This document shows positions 49,861 to 58,621 of a stretch of DNA of 64,000 bases, in pieces. The notes beneath the pieces were generated by a model. That model was not told the origin of the DNA, did not search any database, and was given only the letters and a program-made list of their open reading frames with translations. This stretch comes from Bordetella sp. H567 (lineage in GTDB: Bacteria; Pseudomonadota; Gammaproteobacteria; Burkholderiales; Burkholderiaceae_B), in the NCBI RefSeq assembly GCF_001704295.1, contig NZ_CP012334.1:1872084-1936083 (forward strand), in the 5' to 3' direction. A program made the translations under genes and the position numbers. Each line of letters starts with the position of its first letter. The stretch's first letter is position 1.

Positions 49861-51807
49861 GTGCCCCCCATCAACCGCCGCCAGTTCATTGCCGGCGCCG
49901 CCGCCGCCCAAGCGGCCATCACCCACAGGAGTCTCGCCATGAGCGCACAGTCCGTGCCGGATCTTATCCTCGTCAATGGCAGGTTCAGCACGCTGGACCG
50001 TGCCAATCCGCAGGCCGATGCCGTCGCCATGCAGGACGGCCGCTTCGTCGGCGTGGGGACGCGCGACGATGTCATGAAGCTCGCCGGGCCGCGCACCCAG
50101 GTCATCGACCTGAACGGCCGCCGCGTCATCCCGGGGCTGATCGACAGCCACATGCACATCATCCGCGGCGGCCTGAACTACAACATGGAGCTGCGTTGGG
50201 ACGGCGTGCGTTCGCTGGCGGACGCCATGCGCATGCTCAAGGACCAGGTGGCGCGCACCCCGGCGCCGCAGTGGGTCCGCGTGGTGGGCGGCTTCACCGA
50301 GCACCAGTTCGCGGAAAAGCGCCTGCCCACGATAGACGAATTGAATGCCGTGGCGCCCGACACGCCCGTGTTCATCCTGCACCTGTATGACCGCGCCATG
50401 CTGAACGGCGCCGCGCTGCGCACGGTGGGGTACACCAAGGACACACCCAATCCCCCGGGCGGCGAGATCGTCCGCGACGCCCATGGCAATCCCACGGGGC
50501 TGTTGCTGGCCAAGCCCAATGCCACGATCCTGTACGCCACGCTGGCCAAGGGGCCGAAGCTGCCGCCGGAATACCAGATGAACTCCACGCGCCACTTCAT
50601 GCGCGAAGTGAACCGCCTGGGCGTGACCGGCGTGATCGACGCGGGCGGTGGCTACCAGAATTATCCGGACGACTACACCATCATCGAACAGCTGCATGCG
50701 GCCGGACAACTTACCGTGCGGCTTGCGTACAACCTGTTCACGCAGAAGCCCAAGGAAGAACTGAACGACTTCAAGACGTGGACGACCTCGGTGCAGCCGG
50801 GGCAGGGGGACGACCTGTACCGCCACAACGGCGCGGGCGAGATGCTGGTCTATTCGGCGGCGGACTTCGAAGACTTCCGTGTCGAACGGCCGGACATGCC
50901 GCCGTCCATGGAGGGCGACCTCGAACCGGTGATCCGGCTGCTGGCGGAAAAGCGCTGGCCCTGGCGGCTGCACGCAACCTACGACGAAACGATCACGCGG
51001 GCGCTCGATGTCTTCGAGAAGGTGAACCGCGACGTGCCGTTCGACGGCCTGAACTGGTTCTTCGACCACGCCGAAACCATTTCGGACCGCAATATCGACC
51101 GCATCGCCGCGCTGGGCGGCGGCATCGCCGTGCAGCACCGCATGGCGTACCAGGGCGAATACTTCATCGAGCGCTACGGCGCCAGGGCGGCCGAGGCGAC
51201 GCCGCCGGTCAAGCGGATGCTGGAAAAGGGCGTGAAGGTCGGCGCGGGCACCGATGCCACGCGCGTGGCGTCCTACAACCCGTGGGTCGCCCTGTACTGG
51301 TTGACGACGGGCAAGACCGTGGGCGGCACCTCCATCTATCCCCAAGCTAACGTGCTGGACCGGGAAACCGCGCTGCGGCTGTGGACCGAGTCCAACACCT
51401 GGTTCTCGTCCGAGGTGGGCAAGAAAGGGCAGATCAAGGTCGGCCAGTTGGCCGACCTGGCGGTACTGTCCGCCGACTACTTCGCCGTGCCCGGTGACGA
51501 GATCCAGGACATCACGTCGGTGATGACGGTGCTGGGAGGCAAGGTGGTGTATGGCGACGGCGAATTCGGCGGGCATGCCCCCGAGATTCCCCCGCCCATG
51601 CCGGACTGGGCGCCGGTGCGCCATTACGGCGGCTACCAGCCGCGTGCCCAGGCCAGCACGCGCGCCGCGCTCAAGACCATGTGCGGGTGCGCGCGGTCGT
51701 GCGGCGTGCATGGCCATGCGCATGCGCGGGCGTGGGGCTCCAGCACGCCCGTTTCCGACGAGAAGACGTTCTGGGGCGCGTTGGGCTGCTCGTGCTGGGC
51801 ATTCTGA
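49861..51807 (+). CDS. YtcJ-like amidohydrolase, exported
   Basis: A 648-residue amidohydrolase-3 family enzyme. GTG 49861 follows AAGGAG (49849-49854). The N-terminus PPINRRQFIAGAAAAQAAI is a twin-arginine-type signal. The metal site begins DSHMHI (His97, His99); later motifs include DHAETISDRNI, GTDATRVASYNPW and VGQLADLAVLSADYF. The tail after residue 600 is Cys/His-rich (CGCARSCGVHGHAHARAW ... GCSCWAF) and could bind an extra metal. An in-frame ATG at 49810 would disrupt the signal peptide. Substrate unknown. Confidence 0.85.
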   Translation: MPPINRRQFIAGAAAAQAAITHRSLAMSAQSVPDLILVNGRFSTLDRANPQADAVAMQDGRFVGVGTRDDVMKLAGPRTQVIDLNGRRVIPGLIDSHMHIIRGGLNYNMELRWDGVRSLADAMRMLKDQVARTPAPQWVRVVGGFTEHQFAEKRLPTIDELNAVAPDTPVFILHLYDRAMLNGAALRTVGYTKDTPNPPGGEIVRDAHGNPTGLLLAKPNATILYATLAKGPKLPPEYQMNSTRHFMREVNRLGVTGVIDAGGGYQNYPDDYTIIEQLHAAGQLTVRLAYNLFTQKPKEELNDFKTWTTSVQPGQGDDLYRHNGAGEMLVYSAADFEDFRVERPDMPPSMEGDLEPVIRLLAEKRWPWRLHATYDETITRALDVFEKVNRDVPFDGLNWFFDHAETISDRNIDRIAALGGGIAVQHRMAYQGEYFIERYGARAAEATPPVKRMLEKGVKVGAGTDATRVASYNPWVALYWLTTGKTVGGTSIYPQANVLDRETALRLWTESNTWFSSEVGKKGQIKVGQLADLAVLSADYFAVPGDEIQDITSVMTVLGGKVVYGDGEFGGHAPEIPPPMPDWAPVRHYGGYQPRAQASTRAALKTMCGCARSCGVHGHAHARAWGSSTPVSDEKTFWGALGCSCWAF

Positions 51808-51827
51808 ACCACAGCGGAGGCCGTGCC

Positions 51828-52472
51828 ATGAACCGATTATCCGCGTCATCGTCGCCGTTCCAGGCGTCCACCGCGTCCGGGGCGTCCACGACGTCGTCGG
51901 CGTCCCAGGCGCCCGCAAAGTCCCAGGCGTTCCCGACGTCCCAGGGGCCCTGGACGTCCCTGGTCTCCCAGGCGTCGCCGAACGGCGGGCCGCCGGGACG
52001 CGCCGCCCCGGCGGGTTCGGGCCCATCCGCGCCCTCGCGGGAGCTTCCCCCGGGGCTGCCGCGCTGGCTACGGTGGATTGCCTTGCTGCTGCTGTGCGCC
52101 GCCTACCTGCAGGGCGGGCTGGTCAAGCTTTTCGACTTCCCCGGCGCGGTGGTTGAAATACAGCACCTCGGCCTGGCGCCGGCGGTTCCCATGGCGGTGG
52201 CCGTCATCGTGCTGGAGCTCGGCGCATCCGCGCTGATCCTGCTGGGATGGTGGCGCTGGCTGGGGGCCTTGCTTCTGGGGGCGTTCACGCTGGCGGCCAC
52301 CTTCCTCGCGCTGCGCTTCTGGAGCGCACCGCCCGACGCGCGCTTCGCGATGGAAAATGCGTTCTTCGAGCACCTGGGCCTGGTGGGCGGCTTTCTGCTG
52401 GTCGCCTGGCACGACTTGCGCCACCGGCATGCCGGCGCTTACCTCCGCACCACCACAGGAGTGCAATCATGA
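51828..52472 (+). CDS. DoxX-family membrane protein
   Basis: A 214-residue protein. Residues 1-75 are a low-complexity Ser/Ala/Thr/Gln/Pro-rich segment built from 9-bp repeats. The remainder is a four-helix DoxX domain, opening WIALLLLCAAYLQGGLVKLFDFPGAV and containing LELGASALILLGWWRW and a final GGFLLVAWHDLRH. DoxX proteins are small quinone-linked or accessory membrane proteins of varied role. The stop overlaps the next gene (ATGA). The long N-terminal extension is unusual for the family. Confidence 0.82.
   Translation: MNRLSASSSPFQASTASGASTTSSASQAPAKSQAFPTSQGPWTSLVSQASPNGGPPGRAAPAGSGPSAPSRELPPGLPRWLRWIALLLLCAAYLQGGLVKLFDFPGAVVEIQHLGLAPAVPMAVAVIVLELGASALILLGWWRWLGALLLGAFTLAATFLALRFWSAPPDARFAMENAFFEHLGLVGGFLLVAWHDLRHRHAGAYLRTTTGVQS
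51864..51980 (+). repeat. 9-bp-periodic degenerate repeat at the 5' end of the DoxX gene
   Basis: Thirteen consecutive 9-bp units related to GCGTCCCAG (GCGTCCACC, GCGTCCGGG, GCGTCCACG, ACGTCGTCG ...). They are in frame and encode x-S-x triplets (AST, ASG, AST, TSS, ASQ ...). Confidence 0.85.
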
Positions 52473-52750
52473 AGGTATATCTGATCTCGCTGGGTGCCGG
52501 CATATTGGTCGGCATCATCTACGCGCTCCTGGGGGTCCGCTCGCCCGCGCCGCCGGCGGTTGCCCTGATCGGACTACTCGGTATGCTGATCGGCGAACAG
52601 GTACTGCCCCCAGTGAAACGGATGATGGCCGGCGAAGCGGTGACGACCGCCTGGTTCCGCCAGGAGTGCGTGCCCAAGATCACGGGCAACCCGCCCAAGG
52701 AAGCGGCGGCCGCTGGAGCCGAATGCGAAACCCCGACAAGGAGCCAATGA
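52469..52750 (+). CDS. XapX-domain (DUF1427) membrane protein
   Basis: A 93-residue small membrane protein. Residues 1-50 form two helices with the XapX signature (LISLGAGILVGIIYALLGVRSPAPPAVALIGLLGMLIGEQ). The tail contains two Cys (QECVPK, AECETP). XapX domains are also found next to xanthosine/guanosine-linked genes, but function is unknown. It overlaps DoxX by 4 bases at its start and the next gene by 4 bases at its end. Confidence 0.85.
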   Translation: MKVYLISLGAGILVGIIYALLGVRSPAPPAVALIGLLGMLIGEQVLPPVKRMMAGEAVTTAWFRQECVPKITGNPPKEAAAAGAECETPTRSQ

Positions 52751-53466
52751 TGGCCTTGACCTCCCAGGCCTTACAGGCAAAGCCGGCGGCGGTGGCCGAC
52801 ATTCCCAGCTGGCTGCTTTCGTTCGCCGCCGGCTACGTGGACGTCGTTGGCTTCGCGGCGCTGTTCGGGCTGTTCACCGCGCACGTGACCGGCAACTTCA
52901 TCATGATCGGCGTGCAGCTCATCGGGGCTTCGGAAGGCCTGCTGACCAAGCTGCTCGCGCTGCCGACCTTCGTCGTCGCCGTGGGCTGTGCCCGCCTGCT
53001 GGAGACCGCGCTGCGCCGGCGCGGATTGCCTGCCATTGCCGTGCTGTTTTTCCTCGAAGGCGCGCTGCTGGCGGCCTTCATGGCGACCGGACTTGTCGCC
53101 GTGCCCCTAACCGATCCCAGCGCGCCCCTGGTCGTCATCTGCGGACTGCTGGGCGTGGCGGCGATGGGCATACAGAACGCGATGTCCCGCACCCTCCTGG
53201 CCGATGCAGGACCGACCACGATCATGACCGGCAACACGACCCAGATCGTGATCGATGCGGTCGACCTGCCGGGCGCGACGCCGGAAGCGCGCGCCGCCAT
53301 ACGCCGCAGGCTGGGCAAGATGCTGCCGGCGGTGATCGGCTTCGCGAGCGGCGCCATCATCGGGGCGTTCGCCTTCAAGCTGGTTTCTTTCTGGAGCTTG
53401 GCGCTGCCCGCGGTGTTGCTGCTGAGCCTCTCCCTCCAGCATCGGCGCGAACCGCATTCGCTTTAG
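52747..53466 (+). CDS. DUF1275 (YoaK-type) membrane protein
   Basis: A 239-residue polytopic inner-membrane protein of the DUF1275 family. It has about six hydrophobic segments, with the motifs LLSFAAGYVDVVGFAALFGLFTAHVTGNFI and AAMGIQNAMSRTL ... TIMTGNTTQIVIDAVDL, both family hallmarks. Role unknown. ATG codons at 52747 and 52750 are both in frame. It ends the plus-strand hydrolase/membrane cluster. Confidence 0.88.
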   Translation: MMALTSQALQAKPAAVADIPSWLLSFAAGYVDVVGFAALFGLFTAHVTGNFIMIGVQLIGASEGLLTKLLALPTFVVAVGCARLLETALRRRGLPAIAVLFFLEGALLAAFMATGLVAVPLTDPSAPLVVICGLLGVAAMGIQNAMSRTLLADAGPTTIMTGNTTQIVIDAVDLPGATPEARAAIRRRLGKMLPAVIGFASGAIIGAFAFKLVSFWSLALPAVLLLSLSLQHRREPHSL

Positions 53467-53481
53467 ACGCGGGCCGGACCC

Positions 53482-53511
53482 AAAAAAAACGCCACGGCGG
53501 AAGCCGTGGCG
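53482..53511 (-). terminator. Strong rho-independent terminator, minus strand
   Basis: On the minus strand CGCCACGGC (53511-53503), loop TTCC, GCCGTGGCG (53498-53490), then eight T residues (53489-53482). On the plus strand no T-run follows, so its natural direction is minus. The nearest minus-strand gene ends 300 bases away. Confidence 0.9.
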
Positions 53512-53810
53512 GTAAGTGCGCTACGTTCGCTATTACGGTGCTGCGTTACCGTTCAAAAGCGACGCGAAACATTACCAAGTCGTCTTGAAAATATGGGGCC
53601 ATAGCCTCGGCATTCTGTAACAAAATGAAAGCTTCTAGTTTGTATTTCTAGAAATATAAAAATCCGATTTGCGCAGGGCGGTACGGGCCGGCGAGCGCCG
53701 GCTGACATGGACCTGTCACACGGATCGATACAACGTTGCAAGTGGTCCAACCTCTTAAAGTCCGGACCTTAAATGTCGCCCGGCCCGGCGGCAGCCCCGT
53801 TCCGCGCGCC
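53512..53810 (-). ncRNA. Possible small-RNA region or long 3' UTR upstream of the minus-strand terminator
   Basis: About 300 bases with no recognisable gene. The centre (53585-53670) is conspicuously AT-rich, with a TTCTAGAA palindrome at 53646-53653 and several AT-only runs. It leads directly into the terminator at 53482-53511. A minus-strand -10 candidate is TATATT (53658-53653), but no good -35 was found. It may be an independently transcribed RNA or the 3' end of the aldolase transcript. Confidence 0.3.
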
Positions 53811-54863
53811 TTAATCCAGGGCGCGGCGGACGATATCGACCAGCGTGGTCGCTTCCGCTTCGTCCATGTCGAAGCGCGTGACGAGGCGGATGACGCCCCC
53901 GCGGCGGCGCCCGAAGCGTGCGCCCGCCGCCGTGATGGCCTGGACCGCGCGGTCCGGCATGCGCAGGAACAGCATGTTGGCCTCGACGGGCGCCACCAGT
54001 TCGATCCCGGGCAGGGCGCCCAATTCGCGGCCCAGGCGCGTCGCGATGGCGTTCGAATGCCGGGCCAGCCGCAGATACAGGTCGTCCTGGACATAAGCCA
54101 GCAATTGGGCGGACGAAAATCGCATCTTGGACCATGTCTGCCCGGCACGCCGCAGGCGATAGGACAGTGGCTCGGCCAGTTCGGCGTTGAAGACCACGAT
54201 GGCGTCGGCGTTCATGCCGCCGTTCTTGGTGACGCCGAAGGACAGGATGTCGACGCCCGCGCGCCACGTCATCTCGGCCGGGGTGCAATCCAGGCGGGCC
54301 AGCGCGTTCGCGAAGCGCGCGCCGTCCATGTGGAAGCGGATGCCCGCATCGCGCGCGATCGCGCCGATCGCGGCGATATCCTCGCGGCGATAAACCGTGC
54401 CGTATTCGGTGGCTTGGGTGATCGTCACCGCATCGGGCTGCGAGCGGTTGCGTATGCCGCGTTCCGCCGTGGCCAGGGTGTCTTGCAAGGTCGCGGGCGC
54501 CAGCTTGTACGCTTCGCCCGGCAGTGCGACGAGCTTGGCTCCTCCGCTATAGAACTCCGTGGCGCCGCCTTCCGAGGTGTGGACGTGCGCCTCCTGGTGG
54601 CAATAGATCGCGCCCCATGGACGCGCGCAGCAGGACAGCGATATCGCGTTGGCCGCGGTGCCCGTGGCGACCGGGAAGACCGTGACGGGCGTTTCGAACA
54701 GCGTGGAAAACGCCTGGTTGACGGCCGCGCTGTAGTCGTCGTCGCCGTAGGATGCGGCTGGATCCCGATTGGCTGCTTCGACGGCGCGCAGGATTTCGGG
54801 ACTGGCCGTGCCGACATTGTCGCTGCGGAAATTCAGCGTGACGGTGGGCGGAAGATCGTTCAA
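53811..54863 (-). CDS. Low-specificity threonine-aldolase-like PLP enzyme
   Basis: A 350-residue fold-type I PLP enzyme of the L-threonine aldolase/beta-eliminating lyase family. It shows LNFRSDNVGTASPEIL, SYGDDDYSA, HQEAHVHTSEGGATEF, FHMDGARFANAL, and the PLP lysine in LSFGVTKNGGMNAD. The reaction would split a beta-hydroxy amino acid into glycine or an analogue and an aldehyde. It lies 28 bases downstream of the permease gene on the same strand, at the end of an importer operon. Confidence 0.87.
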   Translation of the reverse strand: MNDLPPTVTLNFRSDNVGTASPEILRAVEAANRDPAASYGDDDYSAAVNQAFSTLFETPVTVFPVATGTAANAISLSCCARPWGAIYCHQEAHVHTSEGGATEFYSGGAKLVALPGEAYKLAPATLQDTLATAERGIRNRSQPDAVTITQATEYGTVYRREDIAAIGAIARDAGIRFHMDGARFANALARLDCTPAEMTWRAGVDILSFGVTKNGGMNADAIVVFNAELAEPLSYRLRRAGQTWSKMRFSSAQLLAYVQDDLYLRLARHSNAIATRLGRELGALPGIELVAPVEANMLFLRMPDRAVQAITAAGARFGRRRGGVIRLVTRFDMDEAEATTLVDIVRRALD

Positions 54864-54890
54864 CTTGGACTCCAGGCAGCGTCGTCGACG

Positions 54891-56528
54891 CTACATCAAC
54901 GGGCTATCCCGCCGCCGCAGGCGCCGCTGCAGCAGCAGTAGCGGGACGGCGGTGAAAATGATCAATATCGATGCGGCGGCCGCCGCCAATCCGGCGCCGG
55001 TGCCTTCCAGCAACTGGTACATGCGTACCGTGATCGTGGACCAGCGGCTGGTGTACAGCACAATGGTCGAGCTCAGCTCCGACGCCACCGTGATCCAGAC
55101 CAGCACCATGCCGCCGACCAGGCCGCCGGCCATCAGCGGAACGACCAGGCCGACGAAGGTCCTGAACGGCGATACGCCGAGATTGATCGAAGCCTCTTCC
55201 AGGCTGGGCTCGATCTGATGCACGATGGCGGCGGCCGAGCGTACGCTGAACGGCAGCTTGCGCACGACGTAGGCGATGACCAGGATGAGCCACCCACCTG
55301 TCAATACTAGGGGGTGGTTGTTGAAGGCCAGGATCAGGCCGACGCCCATCACCGTGCCCGACACCGCGAAGGGCACCATGCCGATCATATCCAGCGTGGC
55401 GGAAAGCCGCCCGCGATGGCGGGTGACGATATAGCCGATGGGCGCGCCCACCACGGTCGCGACCAGTGCGGCCACGGTCGCCAGGATCAGCGTGTTGTAA
55501 AGCGGCTCGTACGAGCCTGCGAGCAAACCGGCGTAGTTGCTCAGGCCCAGATCCCAGGTCAGTACCGGGCCCCTGAAGCGCAGGAAGGAAATGCACAGCA
55601 CGGCGACGAAAGGCATCAGCGACAGCAGCACGATGCCCCAGCTGTACAGCGTCGCGAGCGCGCGCCAGCCGGGCGACAGCGGCAGCGCCGGCGGCGCGCT
55701 ACGCGCGTTCGTCGTGAAGCGCCGTTTCGACAGGTAGTGGCGCTGCGCCAGCAGCCCCAGCGCCGTGCACAGGATCAACAGCACGCTCAGGGCGCCGGCC
55801 GCCGCCGGGTTGTTCTCCGCTTCGCCGGCGAAGAGCTTGAAGATGTCCACCGCCAGGAAGGGGCGGTCCTCCGCCAGGACGGACGGTACGCCGAAGTTCT
55901 CCAGCGTTTCGATGAAAACCAGCAGCGCGCCCGCCAGCACGGCGGGCATCACCACCGGAAGCAGCACCGTGCGGAAGACATGCCAGCGCGAACCACCCAG
56001 GTTGCGCGCGGCCTCCTCCACCGAAATGTCGATCGCCTTGAAGCCGGCCATGGTTGGCATCAGCACATAGGGATACAAGGTCAGCGAGAGTACGGCAATG
56101 ATGCCCGGCAGTCCGTAGATGGGCCCGATGGGTATGCCGATTTCCCGCAGGGCGGTCGTGATGACGCCCGCATGGCCGAACAGCAGCACCAGCGCATAGG
56201 CGGCCACGAAGGAAGGCAGCACCAGGGGCAGCGAGGCCAGCGTGAACAGGACGGCCTTGCCGGGCAGGTCGACCCGTGCCATGCAAAAGGCCAGCGGCAC
56301 GCCGATCACGGTGGCGCCCACGGTGGCGCAAGCCGCCGCAACCAGGCTGTTGCCCACGCTCTTGAGGTAATAGCCGCTCTTGAATATGCCCGCATAGTTG
56401 GCCAGCGTTAAGGCGCCGGTACCGTCCACCCGCAGGCTGGCGTTCAGCACCAGCGCCAGGGGGTAGAGCAGGAAGAGGGCGAGCAGGGCCAGCGCGCCGA
56501 TCGACACGACATAGCGAAAGCCCTTCAT
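54891..56528 (-). CDS. ABC transporter permease, fused double domain (FbpB/PhnU-like)
   Basis: A 545-residue inner-membrane permease with two BPD_transp_1 domains in one chain, about 12 membrane segments. Each half has an EAA coupling loop: EEAARNLGGSRWHVFRTV and EEASINLGVSPFRTFVGL. Such fused permeases are typical of ferric, thiamine and 2-aminoethylphosphonate importers. It overlaps the ATPase gene by 4 bases. Confidence 0.93.
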   Translation of the reverse strand: MKGFRYVVSIGALALLALFLLYPLALVLNASLRVDGTGALTLANYAGIFKSGYYLKSVGNSLVAAACATVGATVIGVPLAFCMARVDLPGKAVLFTLASLPLVLPSFVAAYALVLLFGHAGVITTALREIGIPIGPIYGLPGIIAVLSLTLYPYVLMPTMAGFKAIDISVEEAARNLGGSRWHVFRTVLLPVVMPAVLAGALLVFIETLENFGVPSVLAEDRPFLAVDIFKLFAGEAENNPAAAGALSVLLILCTALGLLAQRHYLSKRRFTTNARSAPPALPLSPGWRALATLYSWGIVLLSLMPFVAVLCISFLRFRGPVLTWDLGLSNYAGLLAGSYEPLYNTLILATVAALVATVVGAPIGYIVTRHRGRLSATLDMIGMVPFAVSGTVMGVGLILAFNNHPLVLTGGWLILVIAYVVRKLPFSVRSAAAIVHQIEPSLEEASINLGVSPFRTFVGLVVPLMAGGLVGGMVLVWITVASELSSTIVLYTSRWSTITVRMYQLLEGTGAGLAAAAASILIIFTAVPLLLLQRRLRRRDSPLM

Positions 56529-57586
56529 GAGGCCGGGAACGCGATGATCTGCGCCGGATCGTAGGCCAGCGTCAGGGGCGCGCCTTCGGCCATGGCGCCC
56601 AGCGATGCGCCCAGCGCGGAAATCCGGATGGGCGTGCCATCCGGCAGCGCCGCATGCAGCCGGTGTATCTGGCCCAGGAACTCGCGCAATACCAGCCTGG
56701 CGCGCAGCAGGGGGCCTGGCGCGTGGTCCACGAGGCGCAGCGCCTCCGGGCGTATCGACAACAGGACCTTGCCGCCCGGTTCGGCCACCTTGCCCTGCAC
56801 CGATATCGTGGTGCCGCCCGCCGCGACTTCGCTCATCTGTCCATCGAAGCCGCCCGCCACGCCAGGCAGCATATTGGTGCCGCCCAGGAATTCCGCGACG
56901 AAGGCCGTGCGCGGGCGCTGATAGATGGATTCGGGCGATCCGATCTGTTCGACCTTGCCGTCACGCAGCACGGCGATGCGATCGGAAATCGCCAGGGCCT
57001 CTTCCTGGTCGTGCGTCACGTAGACCGCGGTCAGGCCCAGGGACTTCTGCAACTGGCGGATCTCGACACGCATTTCCACGCGCAGCTGGGCGTCCAGGTT
57101 GGACAAGGGTTCGTCGAACAGCAGTACGGCCGGCTCGATGACGAGCGCGCGCGCGATGGCTACGCGCTGCAGTTGTCCGCCGGACAACTGGTGCGGCCAG
57201 CGCCGCCCGTAGTTCGCCAGGCGCACCCGTTCCAGCGCCTTGCGCACGCGCGCTTCGATGTCCGCGGCCGGCACCTTGCGCGCCCGCAGTCCATAGGCCA
57301 CGTTGTCGGCAACGGTCAGGTTGGGAAAGATGGCGTAGTTCTGGAACACCATCGCGATGTTGCGGCGGTGCGCGGGCAGGCGGTCGATGCGTGCGTCGCC
57401 CAGCAGGATGCTGCCGGATGCGATGTCCGTAAAGCCCGCGATGCTGCGCAGCAGCGTAGTCTTGCCGCAGCCGGAAGGGCCGAGCAGCGTGAACAGCTCT
57501 CCGTCACCGATGGTGAGGGAAATGCCATCCACCGCCCGCGCCGCGCCATAGCTGCAGACCAGCTCGTCGATACGTATGGTCGTCAT
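56525..57586 (-). CDS. ABC transporter ATP-binding protein (FbpC/PhnT-like)
   Basis: A 353-residue ATPase. Walker [10 protein letters not shown] at 36-44, Q-loop [13 protein letters not shown], signature [15 protein letters not shown], Walker [13 protein letters not shown] and switch His in [14 protein letters not shown]-type C-terminal domain lies after about residue 240. It couples to the fused permease in the operon. Confidence 0.94.
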   Translation of the reverse strand: MTTIRIDELVCSYGAARAVDGISLTIGDGELFTLLGPSGCGKTTLLRSIAGFTDIASGSILLGDARIDRLPAHRRNIAMVFQNYAIFPNLTVADNVAYGLRARKVPAADIEARVRKALERVRLANYGRRWPHQLSGGQLQRVAIARALVIEPAVLLFDEPLSNLDAQLRVEMRVEIRQLQKSLGLTAVYVTHDQEEALAISDRIAVLRDGKVEQIGSPESIYQRPRTAFVAEFLGGTNMLPGVAGGFDGQMSEVAAGGTTISVQGKVAEPGGKVLLSIRPEALRLVDHAPGPLLRARLVLREFLGQIHRLHAALPDGTPIRISALGASLGAMAEGAPLTLAYDPAQIIAFPAS

Positions 57587-57607
57587 GGAAGCAGCGGACC
57601 GGGGCCC

Positions 57608-58609
57608 TCAGCGCGTTTCCTGGATGGTGGTCTTCAGGCGGCGCAGCGTATCGGCGCGAGCGGCTTCCCATTTGGCGTCGTCGTAGGGCAGTACCTTGAT
57701 TTCCTTGAAGGCCGGCATCTTTCCCACGGCGCTCAGGTCGACGTCCTGCCGGGCGGGGCGGCGAAAGGTGGCCTTCAGCAGCATTTCCTGCGTGGGCTTG
57801 CTCGCCAGATAGTCGATCAGCTTCTGGGCGTTTTCAAGGTCCGGACCGCCCTTGATGATGGCGGCGCCTTCGGCCAGGGCCACGGTGCCGTCCGCCGGAT
57901 AGCCGACCTCGACCGGCGCGCCGTTGTGCGCCCACAGGTTGCCCGCGTATTCCAGCGAAATCCCCAGCGGATATTCGCCGCTGCCGTTGCCGTCGAAGAC
58001 CAGCGTCGAGCGGTTCAGCACCTTGGTGTTGGCGACCAGTTTGCCGAACTTCTGCCACGCCGCGTCGTTGTCGCCCCAGGCCTGCAGCAACGCCGTCGCC
58101 GCCGCGTAGGAGAAGCCGGAATTGGCGGGATCGGTGTAGGCGATGCGGCCTTTCCATTTGGCGTCCAGCAGGTCTTCCCACCGCTTGGGCGCGTCGGCGT
58201 CCGGAATGGCCTTGCTGTTGCGGTTGATGGTCACCACCTGGATATTGGTGCCGACCCAGAGGTTATTGGGATCGCGATACAGTTCGGGTACGGCCTCGCG
58301 CCCCTTGACGGCGTAGGGCTGGAAATACTTGCCATTCTGCTTGAGCAGGGCGGCGCTCACGCCCCACACCACGTCGGCCTGCGGATTGCCTTGCTCCGAT
58401 GCGATGCGGCGGAACAGCACGCCCGAGCCGGTGGAGATCACGTTCACCGTGATGCCGGTGGATTGCTTGAAGCCGTCGGCCACCAGCTTGTTGACGGTAT
58501 CGTCATTGGCCGAATACAGCACCACGTGATCGGACGCGGCCATCGCGGACGTGACCGTGCCGACGACGGCCAGCGCCAGCGTCGCGAGACAGGCAGGCAG
58601 GCGTTTCAT
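57608..58609 (-). CDS. ABC importer periplasmic binding protein (2-aminoethylphosphonate/ferric family)
   Basis: A 333-residue secreted protein; signal peptide cleaved near residue 24 (TSAMA/AS). The mature chain opens DHVVLYSANDDTVNKLVADGF and has QADVVWGVSAALLKQNG, as in FbpA/PhnS-type proteins. The paired tyrosines that bind iron in ferric-binding proteins are not seen at the NSGFSYAAATALL position, so Fe(III) is unlikely. A 2-aminoethylphosphonate-like or other small organic ligand is favoured by resemblance only. Confidence 0.85.
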   Translation of the reverse strand: MKRLPACLATLALAVVGTVTSAMAASDHVVLYSANDDTVNKLVADGFKQSTGITVNVISTGSGVLFRRIASEQGNPQADVVWGVSAALLKQNGKYFQPYAVKGREAVPELYRDPNNLWVGTNIQVVTINRNSKAIPDADAPKRWEDLLDAKWKGRIAYTDPANSGFSYAAATALLQAWGDNDAAWQKFGKLVANTKVLNRSTLVFDGNGSGEYPLGISLEYAGNLWAHNGAPVEVGYPADGTVALAEGAAIIKGGPDLENAQKLIDYLASKPTQEMLLKATFRRPARQDVDLSAVGKMPAFKEIKVLPYDDAKWEAARADTLRRLKTTIQETR

Positions 58610-58621
58610 GTTTTCCCCTAT

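Noticed and set aside
53490-53520. Plus-strand terminator for the DUF1275 gene
   Set aside because: The hairpin is there, but the T-tract lies only on the minus strand.
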